Part shown: positions 1 to 6,653 of the stretch, one piece after another | How positions within the stretch are numbered: the first letter of the stretch is position 1 | Layout: the number at the start of each line of letters is the position of its first letter | Assembly: GCA_023412805.1 (NCBI GenBank) | Contig: JAEZRM010000064.1 | Location: 310,001 to 374,000, forward strand | Length of the DNA: 64,000 nt | From: Pseudomonadota bacterium | GTDB taxonomy: Bacteria > Pseudomonadota > Alphaproteobacteria > Rhizobiales > Hyphomicrobiaceae | Direction of reading: 5' to 3' | Notes under the pieces: generated by a model | Seen by the model: only the letters and a program-made list of their open reading frames with translations | Database searches by the model: none | What the model was told of the DNA's origin: nothing | Translations under genes and position numbers: made by a program

Positions 1-138
1 CGCTATGCCGAGCCGCGCGAAATCGCGAGCGTCATCCATTTTCTCCTGGATGAGAGCCAGTCGAGTTTCGTGACAGGCGAGATCATCGCGGTCGATGGCG
101 GCTATCGAGGCGCCGGGATCATCGTCGATCCGGCCTGA
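1..138 (+). CDS. Short-chain dehydrogenase/reductase, C-terminal fragment
   Basis: Only the last 45 codons are in the window; the start lies beyond the left edge. The reading frame from base 1 contains EPREIASVIHFLLDE followed by FVTGEIIAVDGGY and ends in TGA at 136-138. This is the C-terminal pattern of classical FabG-type short-chain dehydrogenases, where the helix before the VDGG turn closes the Rossmann fold. The catalytic Tyr-Lys and cofactor regions are off the window, so substrate and cofactor cannot be judged. It ends 13 bases before truA on the same strand, so the two may be co-transcribed. Confidence 0.75.
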   Translation, partial: RYAEPREIASVIHFLLDESQSSFVTGEIIAVDGGYRGAGIIVDPA

Positions 139-151
139 CGTTTGAGGAAGA

Positions 152-922
152 ATGCCCCGCTACCGCATCACTATCGAATATGACGGCACGCCCTTTCTCG
201 GCTGGCAGATCCAGGCTGACGGCGCGTCCGTGCAGGGCAGCCTCGCCGACGCCATCCATAAACTCGGTGGCGAACGAGTCGAGGTGCGCGGCGCCGGACG
301 CACGGATGCCGGCGTACACGCGACGGGTCAAGTCGCGCATTTCGATCTCATGAAGGAATGGCCTGCCGATACGGTGCGCGATGCGGTGAATTTCCACCTC
401 AAGCCCGCCCCGATCACGATCCTCGACTGCGTGGATATCGGCTCCGGTTTCGATGCGCGCTTCAGTGCCGTCGGGCGGCACTATCTCTACCGCATTCTCG
501 CACGTCGAGCGCCACCAGCGCTCGACAAGAACCGCGTCTGGTGGGTACCGCGTCCGCTCGATGCATCGGCGATGGCGGCTGCTGCACCGGCTCTGCTCGG
601 CAAGCACGACTTCACGACCTTCCGTGCGGCTGGATGCCAGGCGAATTCGCCGATCAAGACGCTGGATCGTTTGGATATCAGAGCTGTCGGTGAGGAGATC
701 CGCATCGAAGCTTCCGCACGCTCGTTCCTGCACCATCAGGTGCGCTCGATCGTCGGGAGCCTCAAGCACGTCGGCGAGGGTAAGTGGCCGGTCAGCGAGA
801 TGGCTGCGGCCCTCGAAGCAAAGGACCGCAGCCGCTGTGGCGCATTGGCGCCGTCTGGCGGGCTCTATCTCGTACGCGTCGATTATCCGCCCGGCCCCTT
901 CCCACCGCGTGAGCGCAATTGA
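152..922 (+). CDS. truA: tRNA pseudouridine synthase A
   Basis: Converts uridines 38-40 in the anticodon arm of several tRNAs to pseudouridine. The 256-residue product has normal family length. It opens with RYRITIEYDGTPFLGWQ, the conserved first strand, and carries GAGRTDAGVHA with the catalytic aspartate at residue 52. A second conserved block, ARSFLHHQVRSIVGSL, is near residue 190. The ATG at 152 is the only sensible start because the conserved first strand begins three residues in. The gene is convergent with the lyase gene that ends at 926, only three bases away, so the two messages must overlap at their 3' ends. Confidence 0.97.
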   Translation: MPRYRITIEYDGTPFLGWQIQADGASVQGSLADAIHKLGGERVEVRGAGRTDAGVHATGQVAHFDLMKEWPADTVRDAVNFHLKPAPITILDCVDIGSGFDARFSAVGRHYLYRILARRAPPALDKNRVWWVPRPLDASAMAAAAPALLGKHDFTTFRAAGCQANSPIKTLDRLDIRAVGEEIRIEASARSFLHHQVRSIVGSLKHVGEGKWPVSEMAAALEAKDRSRCGALAPSGGLYLVRVDYPPGPFPPRERN

Positions 923-925
923 CGG

Positions 926-2263
926 TTACCCTTTCAACATCCGATCGACCATCTTGCGCGCCGTGCCGAGGTAGTGCGCCGGATCGACGACGCGTGCGAG
1001 CGCGGCCTTGTCCAGATGCTTCGTAACATCCGCGCGCGTCTCCAGGGCCGCGAGCAGCGTCGTGCCATTGCTCAGCGCCTCGCGGCAGCACTCGTAGACG
1101 ATATCATGGGCGGCACCCCGTCCCGTATGCGGCGCGAGCGCCATCATGGCTGCCTCGGCAACGATCAATCCGCCCGTGATGTCGAGATTGCGCCGCATGC
1201 GGTCACCATCGACGATCAGGCCCTCGAGCATGAAGCGCGCCTGATAGAGCGCCCCGGCCGTCGAGATGAACGCGCGCGGCAGCGCGATCCATTCCAGATG
1301 CCATGGACCTGTCGCGCGCTCATGATCGGCCGCCATGGCGTCGAGGAGCAGGCTCGCGTCGGAGCGCACCGACTTTGCGATGGCAAGGATCATTTCGCAG
1401 GAAATGGGATTGCGCTTCTGCGGCATGGTCGATGAGCCGCCGCGCCCTTTCACGAACGGCTCGAAGGCCTCGGCCACCTCCGTCTGCATCATGAGCATGA
1501 CGTCGGTTGCGATCTTGGCAAGGCCACCGGCAAGAATCGCCAGTGCGCTGCCGACTTCCGCGATCGCATCGCGCGCGGCGTGCCACGTGATATCGGGCTG
1601 GGAAAGCTTAAGCTCCTCCGCGAGCGCCGCCTGCACCTTCAAGCCATCGCTACCGAGCGAAGCGAGCGTGCCAGCCGCGCCAGAGAACTGCACGACCAGC
1701 AGGCGCTTGCGCAATTCGGCAAGCCGCTGCTTGTCACGGCGCACGCTGGAGAGCCACACGGCAGCCTTGTACCCGAACGTCACCGGCAGCGCGTGCTGCA
1801 TGTGCGTGCGGCCCGCCATCACCGTATCGCGGTGCTTCGCGGCGAGGCCTTCGAGCGCGCGTGCCACCGCATGAAGTTCATCGTCGACGATGTCGAGTGC
1901 GGTGCGGAGCTGCAGCACGGTTGCGCTGTCCATGATATCCTGGGTGGTCGCGCCCCAGTGCACATAGCGACCGGCTTCGCCGCACTGCTTCGCCATCTGA
2001 TGGACGATGCCGATGATGGGATAGCCCACGATGTCCGTTTCGGCTTTCAGCTTGGCCAGATCGAGTTTGCTCGCGTCGGACTTATCCGCGATGTCTTTTG
2101 CAGCATCTGCCGGAATGAGGCCCACGCTTGCCTCGGCCTTGGCGAGCGCCACTTCGACCTCGACATAGCGGGCAACCAGAGCCTCGTCGCTCCACACGGC
2201 GCGCATGGCGGGCGTGCCGAAGAAGTCGCGATAGATCGCGGAATCAAAAACAGTCGAGGGCAT
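926..2263 (-). CDS. Fumarase/aspartase-superfamily lyase (PcaB/adenylosuccinate-lyase-like)
   Basis: A 445-residue enzyme of the fumarase/aspartase superfamily, whose members eliminate a group from a succinyl or muconate-type substrate. The signature GGSSTMPQKRNP, which carries the catalytic serine loop, is near residue 265, and GATTQDIMDSA near residue 100. The N terminus (FDSAIYRDFFGTPAMRAVWSD) resembles 3-carboxy-cis,cis-muconate cycloisomerases more than housekeeping PurB, so I do not call it purB. The ATG at 2263 is chosen over an upstream start at 2428 because it has an AGAAGGA ribosome site and begins at the family N terminus. It lies 49 bases downstream of the dehydrogenase gene on the same strand, suggesting a two-gene catabolic operon. 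No other beta-ketoadipate pathway gene is nearby, so the substrate is open. Confidence 0.85.
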   Translation of the reverse strand: MPSTVFDSAIYRDFFGTPAMRAVWSDEALVARYVEVEVALAKAEASVGLIPADAAKDIADKSDASKLDLAKLKAETDIVGYPIIGIVHQMAKQCGEAGRYVHWGATTQDIMDSATVLQLRTALDIVDDELHAVARALEGLAAKHRDTVMAGRTHMQHALPVTFGYKAAVWLSSVRRDKQRLAELRKRLLVVQFSGAAGTLASLGSDGLKVQAALAEELKLSQPDITWHAARDAIAEVGSALAILAGGLAKIATDVMLMMQTEVAEAFEPFVKGRGGSSTMPQKRNPISCEMILAIAKSVRSDASLLLDAMAADHERATGPWHLEWIALPRAFISTAGALYQARFMLEGLIVDGDRMRRNLDITGGLIVAEAAMMALAPHTGRGAAHDIVYECCREALSNGTTLLAALETRADVTKHLDKAALARVVDPAHYLGTARKMVDRMLKG

Positions 2264-2312
2264 GAGTGGGCGTCGTCCTTCTATGGGCTCATGATTGCTT
2301 GGCGTCGAACGC

Positions 2313-3200
2313 TCAGGTTTTGGCTTTCCCGCTGAGCGATCGGTAGACTTGGACAACCTGGCTGTCATCCTGATTGCCCAGGCCCATGCCTGCTGCGGCG
2401 AGATACTGCTGATGGGCGGCTGCCGCAATCGGCAAACCCATGCGCAGCGCGCGACCGGAGTCGAGCACGAGCCCGAGATCCTTCACAAAGATCTCGATCG
2501 CGCTGGTGACGACATTGTCGTTGTCCACCATGCGCGGCCCGCGTGCCTTGAGCATCCAGCTTCCGGCCGCCGAGCCCGTCAGCAGCTCGAGCGCGACCTT
2601 CGTATCGACGCCCGCGCGCTCGGCGAATGCTATGGCTTCCGCAGCAACGGCGAGGTTGGCGCCGGCCATGAGCTGGTTGACGATCTTCATAGCCGAGCCT
2701 TGGCCGGGCTTCTGGCCGAGATAGAAGAGGTTCGATCCCATGGCTTCGAGCATTGGGCGCGCCGCGTCGAATGTCGCCTGCGGCGCGGCCGCCATGATGG
2801 TGAGCGTGCCACCCTTGGCGCCCGTCACACCACCCGAGACCGGTGCATCCACGAATTTGCGTCCACTCGCCTCGACACGTTTGGCAATATCCTCGACACG
2901 AGCCGGTGCGCACGTTGCCATCAGCACCACCGTTGCGCCTGATGGCAGTGCCTCGAGTGTACTGTCTTTGAATAGAATGCTCTCTGCCTGATCGGCATTG
3001 ACGACCATAAGCACGAGAGCTTCGGCGCCTTTCGCTGCTTCTGCCGCGCTTGCCGCAGCGTGACCGCCGTTCTTCACGAGCCGGTCGATGGCTTCGCGGC
3101 GAATATCATAGCCGACGACACGCCATTGCTTCGAAACAAGGGTCTCGGCCATCTCCGCGCCCATGGCGCCGAGGCCGACGAATGCGATGGTTCCTGGCAT
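2313..3200 (-). CDS. NAD(P)-dependent beta-hydroxyacid dehydrogenase (3-hydroxyisobutyrate/L-threonate dehydrogenase family)
   Basis: A 295-residue soluble oxidoreductase of the beta-hydroxyacid dehydrogenase family. The Rossmann glycine motif GLGAMG is at residues 9-14, the substrate-binding segment DAPVSGGVTGAKGGTL is near residue 120, and the catalytic lysine is in GSAMKIVNQLM near residue 171. It oxidises a short 3-hydroxy acid with NAD(P). L-threonate dehydrogenases of the LtnD type look very similar, but the usual partner kinase and aldolase genes are absent. It is the first gene of a probable operon with the downstream lyase. Family assignment is secure; substrate is inference. Confidence 0.88.
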   Translation of the reverse strand: MPGTIAFVGLGAMGAEMAETLVSKQWRVVGYDIRREAIDRLVKNGGHAAASAAEAAKGAEALVLMVVNADQAESILFKDSTLEALPSGATVVLMATCAPARVEDIAKRVEASGRKFVDAPVSGGVTGAKGGTLTIMAAAPQATFDAARPMLEAMGSNLFYLGQKPGQGSAMKIVNQLMAGANLAVAAEAIAFAERAGVDTKVALELLTGSAAGSWMLKARGPRMVDNDNVVTSAIEIFVKDLGLVLDSGRALRMGLPIAAAAHQQYLAAAGMGLGNQDDSQVVQVYRSLSGKAKT

Positions 3201-3339
3201 GGTTCCTCCCGGTCCTTGGGCCGGTCTCAGCTCGGCCTATTTCTTCGATAGCGTTCTACTGCGCGCGATGGGCGGGTTAAAGCCTCGTGTTGCGGCGTGC
3301 TGCATTGCACCGACAAACAGTATGCGAACTGCTCTTGCC

Positions 3340-3360
3340 TTGGACAAAATGCCGGTCCAA
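3340..3360. promoter_or_regulatory. Candidate operator, TTGGAC-N9-GTCCAA
   Basis: A perfect 6-base inverted repeat with a 9-base spacer, about 140 bases upstream of the start of the hydroxyacid dehydrogenase gene. The geometry suits a dimeric helix-turn-helix regulator, but no regulator gene is adjacent. Confidence 0.3.
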
Positions 3361-3437
3361 CATGCTTGAGCGCGATCGCCTCACTTGGGTGCGATAGCAC
3401 TCATGCGAGGCGTGAAACGCGCTCTGAACTCTAGTTT

Positions 3438-3500
3438 GGAGCATGATTCATGTTTCAGATGGCTGTGCCGCGTATTTCCATTTGAGAATGATCATGCTCC
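3438..3500. repeat. Intergenic palindrome with GGAGCATGAT/ATCATGCTCC arms
   Basis: Perfect 10-base arms at 3438-3447 and 3491-3500 around a 43-base loop. GAGCATGAT...ATCATGCTC ends are typical of a widespread palindromic intergenic repeat in Bradyrhizobium and relatives; this copy has a diverged centre. It lies 72 bases before the EF-G-like start, so it would be in or near that gene's leader. Confidence 0.55.
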
Positions 3501-3571
3501 TGGCCGCGCAGCCTCAACTCAGGCGCGGGGCGCGGCACACGTCCTTGCGCCTGAGCGACAAGGAGGAACCC

Positions 3572-5623
3572 ATGGGGCTTGAACCCAACGGCAGTGCAAC
3601 GCGCAGCGCCCGCGCAATCGCGATCCTTGGTCCCTATCTCTCCGGCAAGACGACACTCCTCGAAGCCATCCTCGCCCGTACCGGCGCCGTGACGCGCCAG
3701 GGGGCGATCACCGACAAGAACACGATCGGCGACAACGTGCCCGAAGCCCGCGACCACGGCATGAGCGTCGAGGTCAACGTAGCTGATGTGGAATTCCTGG
3801 GAGATCGCTTCACTTTCATAGACTGCCCGGGCTCCATCGAGTTCCAGGCCGAGGCCAATGCGGTACTGGCCGGCTGCGATGCTGCCGTGGTCGTCTGCGA
3901 GCCTGATCCCAAGCGCGTACCGGCGCTCCAGCTCATACTCAAGCAGCTCGAGGATCGCGGCATTCCGCATTTTCTCTTCCTCAACAAGATCGACAGTTTC
4001 GAAACGCCGGTGCGCGAGATCCTGCCGATGCTGCAGCCGGCGAGCACCAAGCCGCTCGTGCTGCGGCAGATCCCCGTCTGGGAGAACGGCATCGCGACGG
4101 GGTTCGTCGATCTCGCGCTCGAGCGGGCCTTCGTCTACCGCGAGCACGCGCCGTCCGAGGTCGTTCCGATGCCCGACGTGCTCGAGCCGCGCAAGCAGGA
4201 GGCGCGCTTCCACATGCTCGAGCAACTCGCCGACTACGACGATGAGCTCATGGAGCAGCTTTTGAGCGACTTACCGCCACCACGCGACAGGGTGTTCGAG
4301 GATCTCGCCAAGGAGATGCGCGAGGGCCTCATATGTCCCGTACTGCTCGGCTCGGCGGAGAACGGCAACGGCATCGTGCGGCTCCTGAAGGCGCTGCGCC
4401 ATGAGGCGCCATTCGTGGCGGCTACGGCCGAGCGTCTCGGCGTCGGTGATGCCAAATCGGCCGTGCAGATCCTCAAGACCGTCTACACGTCCCATGGCGG
4501 CAAGCTGTCGATCGCGCGCGTTCTTGCGGGCGATATTCAGGATGGCGCGACGCTCTACGGGCCGCGCGGAGATGATCGCGTTGCCGGCATATTCTCGATG
4601 CTGGGACAGGAAGCGCGCAAGCTTACTGGCGCCAAGCGCGGCGACACCGTGGCTCTCGGCCGGCTGGAGGGCGCGCGGACAGGGGAGACGCTCTCGGCGG
4701 ACAAGAGCGGTATCGAGCAGATCGAACGCCCCGAACAGTCGGCGCCCGTCTACGGCGTCGCCATTGAGTTGAAGGACCGCAAGGACGAGGTCAAGCTCAG
4801 CGCCGCCCTCGCCAAGCTCATGGAGGAAGATCCATCGGTGCGGCTCGACCATTCTGCCGAGACACACCAGATGGTGCTCTGGGGGCAGGGTGAGATGCAC
4901 CTTCGCGTGGCCATGGAGCGCCTCAAGCGCAAGTACGGGATCGATGCGGGCACACGCCGCCGCCAGATCCCCTACAAGGAGACGATCAAGGCCAGCGTCT
5001 CCATCCGCGGGCGGCACAAGAAGCAGTCGGGCGGCCATGGCCAGTTCGGCGATGTGGTGGTCGAGATCAAACCGCTACGGCGTGGCGAAGGCTTCCAGTT
5101 CGACGACACCATCACGGGTGGCGTGGTGCCGAAGCAGTTCATCCCTTCGGTCGAGATCGGCGTACGCGATTATCTCGTGCACGGACCGCTCGGTTTTCCG
5201 GTGGTGGATGTCGCCGTCACGCTGACGGACGGCTCCTATCACAGCGTCGACAGCTCCGACATGGCTTTCCGGCAGGCGGGCCGACTTGCGATGTCGGAAG
5301 GAATGCCGAAGTGTGGGCCGGTATTGCTCGAGCCGGTGATGGCGGTCGATATCGTGGTGCCTTCGGAGGCGACGTCGCGCATCAATGCGATGATCTCGCA
5401 GCGGCGCGGCCAGATTCTTGGCTTCGATGCGCGCCCCGACTGGCCGGGCTGGGACGTCGTCCAGGCGCGTGTGCCCGAGACTGAGATCCAGGACCTGATC
5501 GTGGAGCTGCGCTCTGCGACGGCGGGCGTCGGTTCCTTTGCGGCGAAGTTCGACCACCTCGCCGAGCTGACGGGCCGTCTCGCGGATCAGGTATTGGCGG
5601 CGCAGAAGGATGCGGCGGCTTAA
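3572..5623 (+). CDS. Elongation-factor-G-like GTPase (paralogue with altered G motifs)
   Basis: A 683-residue five-domain EF-G homologue. The start at 3572 follows a perfect AGGAGGA at 3560-3566. The P-loop GPYLSGKT is at residues 20-27 and NKID at 138-141. EF-G domain IV (GGHGQFGDVVVEI near residue 490, then KPLRRGEGFQF) is complete. The switch regions differ from true EF-G: the usual ERGITI reads DHGMSVE (61-67), and DTPGHVDF reads DCPGSIEF (84-91), which replaces the catalytic histidine by Ser88. Canonical fusA normally sits with rpsL, rpsG and tuf; none is here. This is therefore an accessory EF-G-like protein of unproven role, possibly ribosome-associated, rather than the housekeeping translocase. 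Confidence 0.9.
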   Translation: MGLEPNGSATRSARAIAILGPYLSGKTTLLEAILARTGAVTRQGAITDKNTIGDNVPEARDHGMSVEVNVADVEFLGDRFTFIDCPGSIEFQAEANAVLAGCDAAVVVCEPDPKRVPALQLILKQLEDRGIPHFLFLNKIDSFETPVREILPMLQPASTKPLVLRQIPVWENGIATGFVDLALERAFVYREHAPSEVVPMPDVLEPRKQEARFHMLEQLADYDDELMEQLLSDLPPPRDRVFEDLAKEMREGLICPVLLGSAENGNGIVRLLKALRHEAPFVAATAERLGVGDAKSAVQILKTVYTSHGGKLSIARVLAGDIQDGATLYGPRGDDRVAGIFSMLGQEARKLTGAKRGDTVALGRLEGARTGETLSADKSGIEQIERPEQSAPVYGVAIELKDRKDEVKLSAALAKLMEEDPSVRLDHSAETHQMVLWGQGEMHLRVAMERLKRKYGIDAGTRRRQIPYKETIKASVSIRGRHKKQSGGHGQFGDVVVEIKPLRRGEGFQFDDTITGGVVPKQFIPSVEIGVRDYLVHGPLGFPVVDVAVTLTDGSYHSVDSSDMAFRQAGRLAMSEGMPKCGPVLLEPVMAVDIVVPSEATSRINAMISQRRGQILGFDARPDWPGWDVVQARVPETEIQDLIVELRSATAGVGSFAAKFDHLAELTGRLADQVLAAQKDAAA

Positions 5624-5652
5624 TTCTCTTGTTTGCCTGGCCTAACGGCAGG

Positions 5653-5717
5653 CGCGCGGTCGCGCGCTCATGCTTTCGGTCACGGCCTATAGGCCGACGC
5701 GCGGTCGCGCGCTCATG
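5653..5717. repeat. Direct repeat of a 20-base GC-rich unit
   Basis: The 20 bases at 5653-5672 recur exactly at 5698-5717, 45 bases on. Each unit begins CGCGCGGTCGCGCG and ends CTCATG, and contains its own small inverted repeat (GCGCG/CGCGC). It lies in the 166-base gap between the convergent EF-G-like and Usp-like genes. Confidence 0.6.
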
Positions 5718-5753
5718 AAGTGGGCGGAACAGCGATCACCGGCGCGACATGTC

Positions 5754-5781
5754 CCTTCTCCCCGTAAGGACGGGGAGAAGG
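5754..5781. repeat. Palindromic element CCTTCTCCCCG/CGGGGAGAAGG
   Basis: Perfect 11-base arms at 5754-5764 and 5771-5781 around a 6-base loop, between the ends of two convergent genes. The same two arms recur at 47653-47678, and both copies are followed by AGAAGTG, so this is a dispersed intergenic repeat. It may also act as a bidirectional transcription end, but it lacks a T-tract. Confidence 0.65.
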
Positions 5782-5789
5782 AGAAGTGT

Positions 5790-6653
5790 TTACCGCATCA
5801 AGAACAGCGGGCATTCGAGCGCGGCGACGAGGTCGCGGAGATCGCCGTGCGCGGGGACGAGAATGCCGCCGAAGTGCGCGATCAGGAAGCCGCCGTGCAG
5901 TCGCCGGATGGCCTCCGCGAGGGCGGCCGGCGCGCCTTGATCGATCTGGCAACGCAACAGCAGCACTTTCGACTGATCACCGAGCGCGAGACGCGTCTGC
6001 TCCTCCAAGTGCTGTGCGTCGTGCGCATTGTCCGACAGCAGCATCGCCATGACGATACCGCCCGTGACGCTCGACATGCGCTCTGCGGCGCGCAGCATGG
6101 GCGTAAGAAGATCTGGGCTCTCAATGACGGCGATGACAGGGCCTCGGGTGCGACGAGCTCTCGGCCCGACCAGCATCAGCCCGGTATAGCCGCCGACATT
6201 GGCGAACAGCTCTGAAAGCCGCGTACCCTGCCCGGGCGCAAGCACATCCGCGAGCGCGACGACGTTCCATGGACCGTCCTCGGCACAGGCCTTGGCGAGG
6301 GCCTGCATGGGATCGTCTCGCACGACACGCGTGCGGAGGGGCACTTTGGCCTCTTGCGCCAGCGCTTCGACGCGGCGGCAGAGCGCGCGGCCCGCGAGCC
6401 GCAGATCGCGCTCGATGGCGTCGCGCGAGAGGGCGCGGGTCTTCGATCCCGTCAGCGAGATTTCGCGCGCAAAGGGATAGCTCGCCATGTCGTAGAGCTG
6501 GAGATCCTCCACGAAGAGACTCTCGATCTCGGAGTGGAAGGCCTGCGCAATGCGGACGGCGGCCTCGAGCGCAACCGAATTTGGATGCCCCGACGTAATG
6601 TGCAGCACGACACGTCCGCGCTGCTCGCCTGCTTCGGCGACGTGCATGATCAT
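5790..6653 (-). CDS. Usp-like tandem-domain protein linked to the Lon-like protease
   Basis: A 287-residue soluble protein I do not recognise by name. Both halves look like universal-stress-protein-type alpha/beta folds: GRVVLHITSG with ALEAAVRIAQAFHSEIESLFVED at the N terminus, and PVIAVIESPDLLTPMLRAAE from about residue 165. No signal peptide or membrane segment is visible. Its ATG overlaps the stop of the Lon-like protease gene by four bases (ATGA), implying translational coupling. That suggests it works with the protease, as partner, adaptor or substrate selector; this is inference from position only. Confidence 0.65.
   Translation of the reverse strand: MIMHVAEAGEQRGRVVLHITSGHPNSVALEAAVRIAQAFHSEIESLFVEDLQLYDMASYPFAREISLTGSKTRALSRDAIERDLRLAGRALCRRVEALAQEAKVPLRTRVVRDDPMQALAKACAEDGPWNVVALADVLAPGQGTRLSELFANVGGYTGLMLVGPRARRTRGPVIAVIESPDLLTPMLRAAERMSSVTGGIVMAMLLSDNAHDAQHLEEQTRLALGDQSKVLLLRCQIDQGAPAALAEAIRRLHGGFLIAHFGGILVPAHGDLRDLVAALECPLFLMR

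Larger units (their letters stand above)
3201..3571. other. Gene-free stretch between divergent genes
   Basis: These 371 bases separate the dehydrogenase (- strand) from the EF-G-like gene (+ strand) and must hold both promoters. An open frame continues upstream of the EF-G-like start from 3443, but it has no ribosome site or family similarity, so I treat it as untranslated. The stretch contains the TTGGAC/GTCCAA inverted repeat (3340-3360) and the GGAGCATGAT palindrome (3438-3500), listed separately. I see no other gene or RNA. Confidence 0.6.

Noticed and set aside
926..2263. Calling the lyase purB
   Set aside because: Its N terminus and loops match the PcaB-like branch better than housekeeping adenylosuccinate lyase, and it sits with a hydroxyacid dehydrogenase rather than purine genes.
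3443..3571. A 43-residue N-terminal extension of the EF-G-like protein
   Set aside because: No ribosome site upstream of 3443, it contains the intergenic palindrome, and a perfect AGGAGGA precedes the ATG at 3572.
5653..5781. A CRISPR-like array in the repeated region
   Set aside because: Only two 20-base units followed by an unrelated palindrome; no regular spacers and no cas genes.
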